A stretch of DNA of 64,000 nt, taken from NCBI GenBank assembly GCA_001770015.1, contig MEQB01000070.1, positions 1-64,000 on the forward strand. Reading direction: 5' to 3'. The DNA comes from Bdellovibrionales bacterium RIFOXYC1_FULL_37_79. Lineage in GTDB: Bacteria > Bdellovibrionota > Bacteriovoracia > Bacteriovoracales > Bacteriovoracaceae. The first letter of the stretch is position 1, and the number at the start of each line of letters is the position of its first letter. Both the position numbers and the translations under genes were made by a program. The notes beneath the pieces were generated by a model that was not told where the DNA came from, ran no database searches, and was given only the letters and a program-made list of their open reading frames with translations. Positions 23,212 to 32,977 of the stretch are shown here, piece after piece.

Positions 23212-23550
23212 ATGGTGCTTGAAAATTATTTTGACGAACTTCAATCGGCCCTCACTGTGATGGATACGGATGGGAAAATCCTTTACCTGAATGAAAAGGC
23301 CATCATCACCTTTCAGAAATATGGGGGGAAATCCCTTATTGGAAAAAATATTTATGATTGCCACCAGGAAACATCCAATCAGAAAATACACGAAATGCTG
23401 GCCACGGGGGGAGAAAATGTCTATACCATCGAAAAAGATGGAGTAAAGAAACTGATTTATCAAACACCTTGGAAGAAAGATGGGGTGGTCATGGGATTAA
23501 TGGAATTTTCGATTGTGCTCCCTGAGAAAATGCCGCATTTCATCCGCTAA
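23212..23550 (+). CDS. Single PAS-domain protein
   Basis: A 112-residue protein that is almost wholly one PAS domain: the A-L-T-V-M-D-T-D-G-K-I-L-Y-L-N start, L-I-G-K-N-I-Y-D-C-H at about 47-56, and the Y-Q-T-P-W-K-K-D-G-V-V-M-G end. The C-H in the middle is a hallmark of a PAS group found alone or in sensor proteins. It may bind a small ligand or cofactor. It follows the receiver protein by 26 bases and converges on purM. Confidence 0.75.
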   Translation: MVLENYFDELQSALTVMDTDGKILYLNEKAIITFQKYGGKSLIGKNIYDCHQETSNQKIHEMLATGGENVYTIEKDGVKKLIYQTPWKKDGVVMGLMEFSIVLPEKMPHFIR

Positions 23551-23575
23551 CACTCTTTTTTCACCATCTAAAAAA

Positions 23576-24568
23576 CTAATTAAGCACAATATCATTATTT
23601 TTTAAAATAATCCTCTCAGATCCTCTTTGTGTTTTTCCAAGCACCCAGTATTTTTCCCCCATCTTATTGAGAGATGCAGTAATATTTTTTGGATCATCCG
23701 TTACAATCGTAAGTCCTACTCCCATATTGAAAGTTTGGTACATTTCTTTTAAATCCAAATTACCAAGCTCTTTTAATATCGAAAAGATGGGGGGTATTTC
23801 ATCAAAGCCTGGCACATTATCAATCACATAATCAAAGTTTGCATTCATACGACTGATATTTAAAAAACCACTACCAGTGATATGGGCCAAGCCAAGTATG
23901 TTCTCTCGATGGTCTTTTAAAAGAGAAGATAAAACTCGATGATAAATTTTCGTAGGCGTCAGGGCCATTTTCAAATGATCAGTTTCACTAATTATTTTTC
24001 TAACCAGTGAATATCCATTCGAATGAAGTCCCGATGATGCCAGTCCGATAATTGTATCACCCTCTTTTATTTTTTTGCCGTCAATAAGATCTTTTTTAAA
24101 AACTTCACCTACCGCAAATCCCGCCAGATCATATTCATCCTCTTGATAAAAACCCGGCATCTCGGCAGTTTCCCCACCAATCAATGCACATTCACTCTGC
24201 TTGCACCCATTAACAATTCCATCAATCAAAGATTCGCTGGTCTTTAAATCAAGTTTTCCACAGGCCAGATAATCTAGAAATAAAAGAGGTGTTGCTCCAG
24301 TACAAAGAACATCATTTATACACATAGCAACCAAGTCAATTCCAATAGTATTATGGATACCAAGTTGCTGTGCAATTTTAAGTTTAGTACCGACTCCATC
24401 TGTACCTACTGAAAGTAGTTTATCCGCGGTGATTTCATAAAGAGCAGCAAAACCCCCGACTCCTTCATAAACTCTTTTACCATAGGTCGATTTGACTTTT
24501 CGCTTGATGGATTCAACCAATTCATCGCCCTTATTAATATCAACTCCACTATCCTTATAAGTAATCAT
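23576..24568 (-). CDS. purM: Phosphoribosylformylglycinamidine cyclo-ligase
   Basis: A 330-residue AIR synthetase, fifth step of purine synthesis (FGAM + ATP to AIR). It shows the family's D-S-G-V-D-I-N-K-G start, G-V-G-T-K-L-K-I-A, C-I-N-D-V, G-G-E-T-A-E-M-P-G and S-S-G-L-H-S-N-G-Y. The length is normal. It is the last gene of the purine operon, 8 bases after purH, with an AGGAG ribosome site. Confidence 0.96.
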   Translation of the reverse strand: MITYKDSGVDINKGDELVESIKRKVKSTYGKRVYEGVGGFAALYEITADKLLSVGTDGVGTKLKIAQQLGIHNTIGIDLVAMCINDVLCTGATPLLFLDYLACGKLDLKTSESLIDGIVNGCKQSECALIGGETAEMPGFYQEDEYDLAGFAVGEVFKKDLIDGKKIKEGDTIIGLASSGLHSNGYSLVRKIISETDHLKMALTPTKIYHRVLSSLLKDHRENILGLAHITGSGFLNISRMNANFDYVIDNVPGFDEIPPIFSILKELGNLDLKEMYQTFNMGVGLTIVTDDPKNITASLNKMGEKYWVLGKTQRGSERIILKNNDIVLN

Positions 24569-24576
24569 ATCTTCTC

Positions 24577-26145
24577 CTAGTGTCTAAAATGCCTGGTTCC
24601 AGTAAATACAAGCGAAATATTATTTTCATTGCAAGCCTTAATGACTTCATCATCACGCATGCTGCCACCGGGCTCAATAATATATTTAATGTTATTGGTT
24701 TTAGCTAACTCTATACTATCAGCAAAAGGAAAAAAGGCATCCGAGGCAAGTATCATTTCGCTAAAATTGGTTTGGTTATTTTCTTTGGCTTTGTTAATCG
24801 CTTCTTGCAATGAAATAACACGGTTTGGATTGCCCATCCCGGCTCCCGCCAGGGTAAAACCCGAATGATCTTCTCTAGCAAGTCCGATAGCATTGCTGCG
24901 AAGGTGCTTCGTTACCATGACAGCAAAGTGCGCCAGGTCCTTTTTTTCATTTGGAAATTTAGTATTGCTAACTGTTTGAAATTCTCTATCGAGTCCGGTG
25001 TCTTCAGTTTGCACAACATATCCACCAGAAATGGATCGAACCACCAACTGGTCACAATTAATTGCGTTTGGATCGAAAGGAATCAAACGAAGATTTTTCT
25101 TCTTGGAAAATGACTCCAGTGCTGTTTTAGAAAAGGAAGGGGCAATAATTACTTCAACAAATTTGTCCCCAAGCCACTCAGAAATCTCCTGGGTAACCTC
25201 CTGATTAAAGCAAATGATTGAACCGAAACTGCTAATGGGATCACCGTTCCAAGCAAGTTTGAGAGCATCAAGAGAACTTTTTGCCAAGGCCGCTCCACAA
25301 GGGTTGAGGTGCTTGACCACAGTACAGGCTGATGTAAATTGGGGATGTTTGACCTTTGAAATATCTCGATTAGACTTTAAGGCCGCATCCGCATCCAAAT
25401 AGTTATTATGTGATAATTCTTTCCCTTGCAAAGGTTCAGCAAAAGCTAACCCATTACTGGAATTACAATCCCTGTATAGCCAGGCTTTTTGATGGGGATT
25501 TTCTCCATAGCGCAGTTTTTTGGTCTTAGTAGAATCTAGATAAATCGTAGTATTAATTTGATCAAATCGTTTTTCAAAGGTAGATGCAATAAAAGAGTCG
25601 TAAAAGGATGTAAGTTGAAAAGCTGATAAAGCCATTTTTTTTCTAAAACTTTTTGAAGTGATCCCTTGATTGTTTTCCAGCTCGCTTATAAATTCTTCAT
25701 ACTGATCAGGATGAGTTAAAACCGTAACCGCTTCGTAGTTTTTAGCAGCGGCCCTGATCATGGTGGGACCACCAATATCAATATTTTCAATCAACTCCTC
25801 ATCCGTGGCATGAGAATTATTTTTAACTACATCCACAAATGGATAGAGATTACAAACGACCACATCAATAGAAGTTATACCAAGTTGACAGGCTTTTAAA
25901 ATATCTTCCTCAACATTTCGATTAAATAAAATCGCACTTAATACCTGAAAGCTGATTGTTTTCATTCTTCCACCAAATGCTTCTGGATTGCCGGTTATTT
26001 TTTCGATAGGAATAAATTCAATATTTAAATCTTTTAAGGCCTTTCCGGTTCCTCCGGTAGAAATAATTTGGAAATTGTGCTTGATAAGTGAATTAGCCAA
26101 TTGCGAAAGATTTGTTTTATTACTAACGCTTAAAAGTGCTTGCAT
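24577..26145 (-). CDS. purH: Bifunctional AICAR transformylase/IMP cyclohydrolase
   Basis: A 522-residue protein for the last two steps to IMP. The N-terminal MGS-like cyclohydrolase part (about 1-190) has S-T-G-G-T and G-G-R-M-K-T. The transformylase part has R-Y-G-E-N-P-H-Q, K-H-L-N-P-C-G-A-A (with its catalytic Lys-His) and S-D-A-F-F-P-F-A-D. The length fits the family. It lies between purQ and purM in the operon. Confidence 0.96.
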   Translation of the reverse strand: MQALLSVSNKTNLSQLANSLIKHNFQIISTGGTGKALKDLNIEFIPIEKITGNPEAFGGRMKTISFQVLSAILFNRNVEEDILKACQLGITSIDVVVCNLYPFVDVVKNNSHATDEELIENIDIGGPTMIRAAAKNYEAVTVLTHPDQYEEFISELENNQGITSKSFRKKMALSAFQLTSFYDSFIASTFEKRFDQINTTIYLDSTKTKKLRYGENPHQKAWLYRDCNSSNGLAFAEPLQGKELSHNNYLDADAALKSNRDISKVKHPQFTSACTVVKHLNPCGAALAKSSLDALKLAWNGDPISSFGSIICFNQEVTQEISEWLGDKFVEVIIAPSFSKTALESFSKKKNLRLIPFDPNAINCDQLVVRSISGGYVVQTEDTGLDREFQTVSNTKFPNEKKDLAHFAVMVTKHLRSNAIGLAREDHSGFTLAGAGMGNPNRVISLQEAINKAKENNQTNFSEMILASDAFFPFADSIELAKTNNIKYIIEPGGSMRDDEVIKACNENNISLVFTGTRHFRH

Positions 26146-26156
26146 ACTGACTCCAT

Positions 26157-26915
26157 TTATGAATTTTTCAAATATTGTACAATACTATCAAATATTAATT
26201 GTCCTTTACCTTTCTTAAAAAAATCTTTTTGATGAATATGATTGAGACCTTCATACAAATATGCCTCAGGATGAGGCATCAACCCCAATATAAGACCGGT
26301 AGGATCACATATACCTGCTATATTTTCATATGCCCCATTCACATTTTCGTTATATTGAAAAACAATTTGTCCGTTTTTTAAAAGAGTATTATAAACAACT
26401 GTTTCATCATTTTTTTTCAATACAATTCTTCCTTCTCCATGTCGTATAGGAAGATTTATCAACTGATCCTTTAAAAGAGTTGTCCATTTGCATATGGTCG
26501 CAGGGTGCTTGTTAAGAGTTACCCACTTATTAATGAATTTTCCAGAAATATTATGATCGAGTGAAATTGTTCGTTCTTTCTTAAAGTCGGGAAGCAGTCC
26601 AAGCTTTAGCAATACTTGAAACCCATTACATATCCCAATGACAGCGCCCCCTCGATAAATAAAATCCTCAAAGTGATCTTTTAACTTGAATTTAATTTTT
26701 AAAGAAAGTACTTGGCCGCTACCAAGTTCATCTCCAAAGGAAAATCCTCCCGGAAGAGCAAGACCTTGGACCGCTCGAAGCATCAATGGATTTTCCAGCA
26801 ATTCATTGATATGAACAATTTGAGCATCACTGTTAGCGTTTACCAAGGCAAGCTTTGTCTCATTTTCGCAGTTAATACCATCCCCAGCCAAAATAAGAAA
26901 TTTAGGTTTATTCAT
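26157..26915 (-). CDS. purQ: FGAM synthase glutaminase subunit
   Basis: A 252-residue class I glutamine amidotransferase that feeds ammonia to PurL. The nucleophile is C96 in G-I-C-N-G-F-Q, and the His/Glu pair is in M-P-H-P-E-A. L-P-G-G-F-S-F-G-D is present near residue 54. Its ATG follows the purL stop with no gap, so the subunits are made together. Confidence 0.94.
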   Translation of the reverse strand: MNKPKFLILAGDGINCENETKLALVNANSDAQIVHINELLENPLMLRAVQGLALPGGFSFGDELGSGQVLSLKIKFKLKDHFEDFIYRGGAVIGICNGFQVLLKLGLLPDFKKERTISLDHNISGKFINKWVTLNKHPATICKWTTLLKDQLINLPIRHGEGRIVLKKNDETVVYNTLLKNGQIVFQYNENVNGAYENIAGICDPTGLILGLMPHPEAYLYEGLNHIHQKDFFKKGKGQLIFDSIVQYLKNS

Positions 26916-29900
26916 TTAAAACTCCCTTTTCCAAAGTGACATTAAGGTAGCGGTATCCTCGCTAATGACCATTTCATGATTACTGGTTAGTAAGAGTTTG
27001 GGGTTTTGAGTAACAAATCCTAGATTTGTAAATGGTAAATCACCCAATTGTTTCTCAAACTCTCTCTGGCAACTGCCTGGAATACTGACAATAAATCGAC
27101 CTGGTCCTTCATTGTATAAATAATCAAACATCTGCATATTTTCAAAGTTATTAATATTTATTTGTGCTCCCAGATTATTTTCAAACATAGATTCAACAAT
27201 TGAAATAATAACTCCCCCATCAGAAATATCATGACAAGATGACAATAATCCCTGGACAATCACTTTATGCAACGTCTTATATAATTTAAAGTTTTGCTCT
27301 GGATCTATTGATGGAACCGTTAAATATTCATGATCAGTGATGGCATACTCCTCACTGAATTCGCTACCAAGCAGGCCAGATACATTTTTTCCAATTAAAT
27401 ATATAATATCCCCGGCATTTTTGAATCCAGACGTACTGGTATAACGAATGTCAACTTTGCTCATGGCCGTTACCAGTAAGGTGGGAAGGATACTTATGCA
27501 AACCTCATTCCCATCAATAGTCTTTCCTCTGAAATCATTTTTCATACTATCTTTTCCGCTAACCAAAGGAGTTTTATATTCAAGACAAATATCATAAAGC
27601 CCCATGCATGTTCTAACCAACTGTCCAAGCTTATATTCACCGTCCGGATTTTTTAAACTGGTAACTGGATCAGGCCAGCAAAAATTATCAAGTAAACATG
27701 TCATTTCTGGATTACCGCCACAGGCCACAACATTTCTTAGTGCTTCATCAACTGCATATTGGGCCATTAAATAAGGGTCGTACTGGGATATTCTGGGATT
27801 TAATCCACAAGACACCGCAACCCCATTGTCAAGTGTCCCTCCGTGGGGATAAAGCCAAAGAACTCCACTATCACTAGGTCCATTTTGAGTTTTCCCCATG
27901 AATGGTTTGATATGCGTGGCAGCCTGCACTTCGTGATCATAATGTTTTACCAGCGATTGCTTAGAAGCGATGTTACCTCTGCCTAGAAGTTTTTTTAAAG
28001 ATTCAACTAAACAGTCTTTATCAAAATGTTTAATATTTTTTTTATTGGTGGGTGATGACCAGGCTGATTCCAGTTTGGATGGTTCCCATTTTGCCCGAAG
28101 AGAAAGTTTAGGAAGCCCATGATGTAAAAATTCCAGATCAATTTTTCCAACCAGCTCATTATTATAGTAAACAATCAAGTGCCCACTATCGGTAAATTCA
28201 CCGATATCCGTCAACGTTACTCCATAAATTTTAGCTAACTTCTGAAGCCGATCAAATTTATTAGATGGTACTGCTAACGTCATTCTTTCCTGACTTTCAC
28301 TGATTAAAAGTTCATAGGGTGAAAGTCCGGGATATTTAACAGGGCAATGAGCAAGATCCACTACAGCTCCCCCAGACTGTAACGCCATTTCCCCGACACT
28401 GGAACTTAGTCCTCCAGCACCATTATCAGTAATTGCGTTAAACAACTGCTGATCCCTGGCAACAATAATAAAATCCAACATTCTTTTTTGAGTAAGAGGG
28501 TCCCCTATCTGAACGGCGGTAGCTGGGGAATTTTCATTTAATTCCAGAGAACTCATCGTCGCACCATGGACTCCATCAGCACCTATAAATCCACCTATCA
28601 TAACAATACGATCATGAACATTGGCCTTTTTTTGAAATGCAGGAGTCTTATCAGAGAGAACTTGGGGTAAAACACCTACTGTGCCACAAAAAACCAGGGG
28701 CTTGCCGGCAAAACTTCGATCAAAATAAATTGCCCCGTTAATGGTTGGGATTCCGCTCTTATTTCCGCCATCTTCGATTCCTTTATGAACTCCACTTAAA
28801 ATTTTTGAGGGGTGTTTGAGCCCTATTGGAAGTTCATGCATAGAACTTGGGTCCGGCCATGTTGGTTCACAAAAACAAAAAGTGTCAGTATTCGCAATGG
28901 GTTTGGCTCCCATGCCACAGCCGAGAATATCCCTATTGACGCCAAGAATTCCAGTAATAGACCCGCCGTATGGGTCCAGAGCTGAAGGACTATTATGGGT
29001 TTCCACTTTAATACACAAATCAACATTTTCATCAAAACGCACAATACCTGCATTATCATCAAATACCGATACCAACCAATCGATGTTATGTTCTTGAGAA
29101 ACCGTTTGAGTCAGCTTTTTAATATAAGTTTTATAAAGTCCATCTATTAAAACATTGTCACTCGAAAGCGTTTTATCGCCGACTTGAGTATATTCAATTT
29201 CAGCCGCAAATATTTTATGTTTGCAATGCTCACTCCAAGTTTGCGCCAAAACTTCCAATTCCAAGTCCGTCGGATTAATGGGAAGACCTGATTTTCTTCT
29301 TGAGTCTTTAATCACATCCAAGTTGTAATAGTCCCTGATACTTTTTAATTCTTTCAAAGTTAGGGCAAGACATCGGTCTTGGTTAATTTTATTTAACTGA
29401 TCGTTAGACACATTTAAATTTATTTCGTTAACCTCAAATTTTTCCTGAAGTTTTACTTCCGGCAAAAACACTTTATTAAAACGATTAGTATTTTTTAACC
29501 CCAACATGTCATAGACATGAATTGTTTCAATTAAATCATTACCAAGCGTTTCTTTGGCAAACTTTATAAGATTTTGGGAAGGTTCATTTGTTTCAATAAA
29601 AAATATTCTACCGGTTGAGACTTTGGTCTCAATATTTTTAAGTTTCAAAGCCTCAACGGTTGTATTTGCTAAATTATCGGTAACTCCGGGTTTAAATCCA
29701 ACTTCCACTGCAAAATTATAATTAGAAGGTATTTGATATTCCTCAAAATAAATCTCTTGAATAATAGAATCATAAAGCACCTCTCGAAAATCAGCACCGA
29801 AATCACCTGCATCATCAGTATCAATTTTGAAAAACAAAACCTCTTTGATTGCCTTGATTTCAAACTGTCTTTGGCTTTCGTTTATCAGATAATTATATTT

Positions 29901-29945
29901 ATCATTAGGATAAATATTAATAACTTCTATTCGTTTTTTAGTCAT
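26916..29945 (-). CDS. purL: FGAM synthase large subunit with fused PurS-like domain
   Basis: About 1009 residues; the fourth step of purine synthesis (FGAR to FGAM). The first ~150 residues resemble PurS (V-E-V-G-F-K-P-G-V-T-D). The catalytic core then starts with T-W-S-E-H-C-K-H-K, followed by G-G-N-K-S-G-I-P-T, D-N-G-A-G-G-L-S-S and a second half with S-C-H-D-I-S-D-G-G. No glutaminase domain is fused; PurQ is separate and next door. It is thus between the small (about 740) and the large (about 1300) types. Start ATG 29945 (AAGGAT ahead) overlaps purN by 8 bases. Confidence 0.95.
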   Translation of the reverse strand: MTKKRIEVINIYPNDKYNYLINESQRQFEIKAIKEVLFFKIDTDDAGDFGADFREVLYDSIIQEIYFEEYQIPSNYNFAVEVGFKPGVTDNLANTTVEALKLKNIETKVSTGRIFFIETNEPSQNLIKFAKETLGNDLIETIHVYDMLGLKNTNRFNKVFLPEVKLQEKFEVNEINLNVSNDQLNKINQDRCLALTLKELKSIRDYYNLDVIKDSRRKSGLPINPTDLELEVLAQTWSEHCKHKIFAAEIEYTQVGDKTLSSDNVLIDGLYKTYIKKLTQTVSQEHNIDWLVSVFDDNAGIVRFDENVDLCIKVETHNSPSALDPYGGSITGILGVNRDILGCGMGAKPIANTDTFCFCEPTWPDPSSMHELPIGLKHPSKILSGVHKGIEDGGNKSGIPTINGAIYFDRSFAGKPLVFCGTVGVLPQVLSDKTPAFQKKANVHDRIVMIGGFIGADGVHGATMSSLELNENSPATAVQIGDPLTQKRMLDFIIVARDQQLFNAITDNGAGGLSSSVGEMALQSGGAVVDLAHCPVKYPGLSPYELLISESQERMTLAVPSNKFDRLQKLAKIYGVTLTDIGEFTDSGHLIVYYNNELVGKIDLEFLHHGLPKLSLRAKWEPSKLESAWSSPTNKKNIKHFDKDCLVESLKKLLGRGNIASKQSLVKHYDHEVQAATHIKPFMGKTQNGPSDSGVLWLYPHGGTLDNGVAVSCGLNPRISQYDPYLMAQYAVDEALRNVVACGGNPEMTCLLDNFCWPDPVTSLKNPDGEYKLGQLVRTCMGLYDICLEYKTPLVSGKDSMKNDFRGKTIDGNEVCISILPTLLVTAMSKVDIRYTSTSGFKNAGDIIYLIGKNVSGLLGSEFSEEYAITDHEYLTVPSIDPEQNFKLYKTLHKVIVQGLLSSCHDISDGGVIISIVESMFENNLGAQININNFENMQMFDYLYNEGPGRFIVSIPGSCQREFEKQLGDLPFTNLGFVTQNPKLLLTSNHEMVISEDTATLMSLWKREF

Positions 29946-30561
29946 GAGCAATATCCTTGTTGAAATCTATAGAATTTTGAGAAATCATTTTTAAAACTTG
30001 AGGATAAAGCAGATATTCAAGCTGCATTCCCCGGCTTTTAAAATCAGGAAATGTATCAGTATCCAATCTTAAGAATGCTTCTTGCAAAATAACTTCGCCA
30101 CTATCTATGCCACTATCAACCAAATGAATAGTAACACCGGATTGGGACACCCCTGAATCAAATGCTTGCTGATAAGCATCCTTTCCTTTAAATGCGGGAA
30201 GAAGAGATGGATGAATATTAATTATCCGTGAACGCTCCCCCGATAATTTAAATTGGTTGATAAAATTGGCTGACAGAATACGCATATAGCCAGCCAGGAA
30301 AATCCAATGAATATCCAAATGGGAAAGCTGAGCCAATATTTCCTTTTCATGGGAAAGCTTATTACCTTTAAAAGGCACCACCAACGCCGGAATATCAAAT
30401 GGTTTAATTTTTTGCAGAATATCTGCACTTGGGTTGTCACAAAGTAAACCTACCACCTTAATGTGACCATATTTCTTTGATTCACGAATAAGATTAATCG
30501 CATTGGTGCCATTTCCTGAAGCAAAAATACATATATTAATTCTAGTCAACTGCAATGTCAT
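29938..30561 (-). CDS. purN: Phosphoribosylglycinamide formyltransferase
   Basis: A formyl-tetrahydrofolate-dependent GAR transformylase (GAR to FGAR). Motifs are F-A-S-G-N-G-T-N at the phosphate loop, L-A-G-Y-M-R-I-L, the catalytic I-N-I-H-P-S-L-L-P-A-F-K-G and H-L-V-D-S-G-I-D-S-G. The start is unclear: GGAGG lies directly before ATG 30561, while a TTG at 30555 has better spacing. It overlaps the end of purD. Confidence 0.93.
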   Translation of the reverse strand: MTLQLTRINICIFASGNGTNAINLIRESKKYGHIKVVGLLCDNPSADILQKIKPFDIPALVVPFKGNKLSHEKEILAQLSHLDIHWIFLAGYMRILSANFINQFKLSGERSRIINIHPSLLPAFKGKDAYQQAFDSGVSQSGVTIHLVDSGIDSGEVILQEAFLRLDTDTFPDFKSRGMQLEYLLYPQVLKMISQNSIDFNKDIAHD

Positions 30562-31837
30562 TCCTCCAGTGAGCATGATTGAATCTTATTTTTTCAACAC
30601 ACTTATAACAATTAGTTCTTGCGGTTTTGATGTCAGGCCCAATACAAGTAATACCCAGGACCCTCCCCCCGGTATTAACATATCCATCATTTAATTTTTT
30701 GACTCCAGAAAAAAAGAGATGGGTACCCGGTTGATCTAGCAATTCGCTGGCAATATGGATTTGTTCATTGAGTTTCATTGGTTCATTATAATTACTCGGA
30801 TAGCCTCCTGATGCAAAGGCCACGTGAACCGATTTAAGCCTATTATCCTTAAAATAATAATTACTACCTAGTTTGGTTTCACTGGCATTTTTAAGCAAGG
30901 GATAAAGGTCTTCGGATATGGTTGGAAGAAGTATTTGAGCTTCAGGATCACCAAATCTAACATTGTATTCCAAAACCTTGACCTGATTATTATCAATCAT
31001 AAGACCTGCAAATAAAAACCCCTTAAATAGCATTTTTGCCTTAAACATACCCATAATGGTTTTCTCAAAAACATTCTGCTCAATTTCAAAAATCAAATTT
31101 TGACTGGGAAAATTCTCCGGGGTAAATCCCCCCATGCCGCCAGTATTAGGACCTAGGTTATTATCGTAGAGTCTTTTATAATCACAAGCATGTCCCAGAC
31201 TTACAAAATTTTCACCATCACTCAAGGCAAAAAAAGAAACTTCCCGACCCACTAATTTTTCTTCTAAAAGAATATTTTTTGAATTAATTGAACAATGAGG
31301 ATTCATCATGAAATCATAAAGAGTTTGCTTAGCTTCCTTCCTATCATGCGTAACCACTACCCCTTTTCCAGATGCTAGCTCATCAGCTTTTATAACAATA
31401 CCTTTTTTTTCGATCTCCCAATGAGAAAGTGCCTGTAGCGCATTTTCGTAATTGTCATAAAATTCAAAATCCGCTGTGGGAATATGATGATCAATCATGA
31501 ATTTTTTAGCAAATATTTTAGAGCTTTCCAGCTTGGCAGCCAATTTACTTGGACCAATTACATTCACCCCCTGATCTTGTAAATAATCTACTATTCCGCA
31601 AGAAAGAGGTTTTTCAGGCCCAATAATAACCAAAGCTATTTGGTTAAATTTAGCAAATTCAGCAATTCCAGAAAAATCCGTTTCTAAAATATCGACTGTG
31701 ATAATCTTGTTTTGATCATTCATCCCATCGTTACCCGGGGCTACAAAAACTTTCTCAACCTGCTTTGACTGGGCGATTTTCCAAGCAAACGCATGTTCTC
31801 TGCCCCCCCTACCAATAATTAAAACCTTGTCACTCAT
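30542..31837 (-). CDS. purD: Phosphoribosylamine--glycine ligase
   Basis: A 431-residue GAR synthetase, second step (PRA + glycine + ATP). It shows the G-R-G-G-R-E-H-A-F start, V-A-P-G-N-D-G, I-G-P-E-K-P-L, the ATP-grasp stretch K-A-D-E-L-A-S-G-K-G-V, and N-V-R-F-G-D-P-E-A-Q near the active centre. Normal length. It lies 12 bases behind purC with AAAGGGA ahead. Confidence 0.96.
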   Translation of the reverse strand: MSDKVLIIGRGGREHAFAWKIAQSKQVEKVFVAPGNDGMNDQNKIITVDILETDFSGIAEFAKFNQIALVIIGPEKPLSCGIVDYLQDQGVNVIGPSKLAAKLESSKIFAKKFMIDHHIPTADFEFYDNYENALQALSHWEIEKKGIVIKADELASGKGVVVTHDRKEAKQTLYDFMMNPHCSINSKNILLEEKLVGREVSFFALSDGENFVSLGHACDYKRLYDNNLGPNTGGMGGFTPENFPSQNLIFEIEQNVFEKTIMGMFKAKMLFKGFLFAGLMIDNNQVKVLEYNVRFGDPEAQILLPTISEDLYPLLKNASETKLGSNYYFKDNRLKSVHVAFASGGYPSNYNEPMKLNEQIHIASELLDQPGTHLFFSGVKKLNDGYVNTGGRVLGITCIGPDIKTARTNCYKCVEKIRFNHAHWRNDIAVD

Positions 31838-31849
31838 ATCTATTCCCTT

Positions 31850-32977
31850 TTAAAGTTGTAAAACCAGCTGATCAAGTGTCCATGCTTCTGGGTAAACAGT
31901 TTTCCCAGTCAATTTTTCAAAAAGACAGTTGGCAAGCCCCATATAGATCATAGAAAAACGCTTCAGATCGCTTTCACTAAGATTGGGTGGAGAGGACTTT
32001 AACTCACCAACACATAAATTTTTCCAATCTTTCTCCCCTCTTTCAGTAGCAAGCATTTTTGCCCTTTTAACATTTTGATGCCAATTGGTTGTTCGATAAA
32101 CTTTTCTAATATTTTCTTTGGATAGCGATACCCCTCTGTACGAAATTCTAAGTTCATCAGGGGTGATAACATCAACGAGCATGGGGTGGCGTTTCTCATC
32201 CCAGGCAAATTCAAATTTACCATCTGATAATTTGATCGAACACTCCTCGAAATAGGATTTAAGCCGTAATGCCAAGAGCGTAGCAGAATCATACAAATCT
32301 TTAAACTCATCTTCACTTAGTCCAGAAATCCTCTTTGCTTCAACATATGACATATAACGATCGGTGGTTTCTAGCTTGGAAGAAAATTCGATTATAGGCA
32401 TTTCAAATGAATCGCCTTCTTGAGGTGCAGCTACTAATCCAATTTCTTTAAGATATGCATGATCTTGGGCCCGATCAAGCAATGAACTCCCGCTTGGAAC
32501 ATCAAAACGAAAAACCACCTCCAGAGGGATAAGGGTATTGACCGGCTTGTTGTGATAACCATCATATTTCCATTTAAGCTTATTTTCTTCGGTTATAGCT
32601 TTTGGTCTCAAAATACTTACTGGTTTTACTGCCAAAAAACGAGACGGTGTATCGGAAGAAACTTTATGCATATCTTGATCAACTTTTCCTAAAAAATGAT
32701 GAACCACTCCATTCTCTTTTATCCGTTTGTAGGTACTACTTTCACACAATACACCAGGACATTCCCAAGTTTTCCAACATTGATCATTTCCAAGCAGATC
32801 AAAAAAAAGATTGGAAATATAACTTAAAGCTTCACCCTTGTTAATAAGAGTGTCCGGCATTTTTCCCCAATCAAACACACTATAATGATCTGTAAATTCA
32901 AAAACATAAGGGGTAATTCCGGTTTGACCACGCACGGTTTTAACTGATCCATGAAATAACACGTCTGGCATTGTCAT
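31850..32977 (-). CDS. purC: SAICAR synthetase
   Basis: A 375-residue PurC (CAIR + aspartate + ATP to SAICAR), longer than the usual ~240-residue bacterial form. Family signs are G-S-V-K-T-V near the start, the V-F-R-F-D-V-P-S-G-S-S substrate region and L-S-D-G-K-F-E-F-A-W-D. The extra length lies partly in inserts and a C-terminal extension of about 90 residues. The start is coupled to purE by an ATGA overlap, and the ribosome site lies inside purE. Confidence 0.9.
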   Translation of the reverse strand: MTMPDVLFHGSVKTVRGQTGITPYVFEFTDHYSVFDWGKMPDTLINKGEALSYISNLFFDLLGNDQCWKTWECPGVLCESSTYKRIKENGVVHHFLGKVDQDMHKVSSDTPSRFLAVKPVSILRPKAITEENKLKWKYDGYHNKPVNTLIPLEVVFRFDVPSGSSLLDRAQDHAYLKEIGLVAAPQEGDSFEMPIIEFSSKLETTDRYMSYVEAKRISGLSEDEFKDLYDSATLLALRLKSYFEECSIKLSDGKFEFAWDEKRHPMLVDVITPDELRISYRGVSLSKENIRKVYRTTNWHQNVKRAKMLATERGEKDWKNLCVGELKSSPPNLSESDLKRFSMIYMGLANCLFEKLTGKTVYPEAWTLDQLVLQL

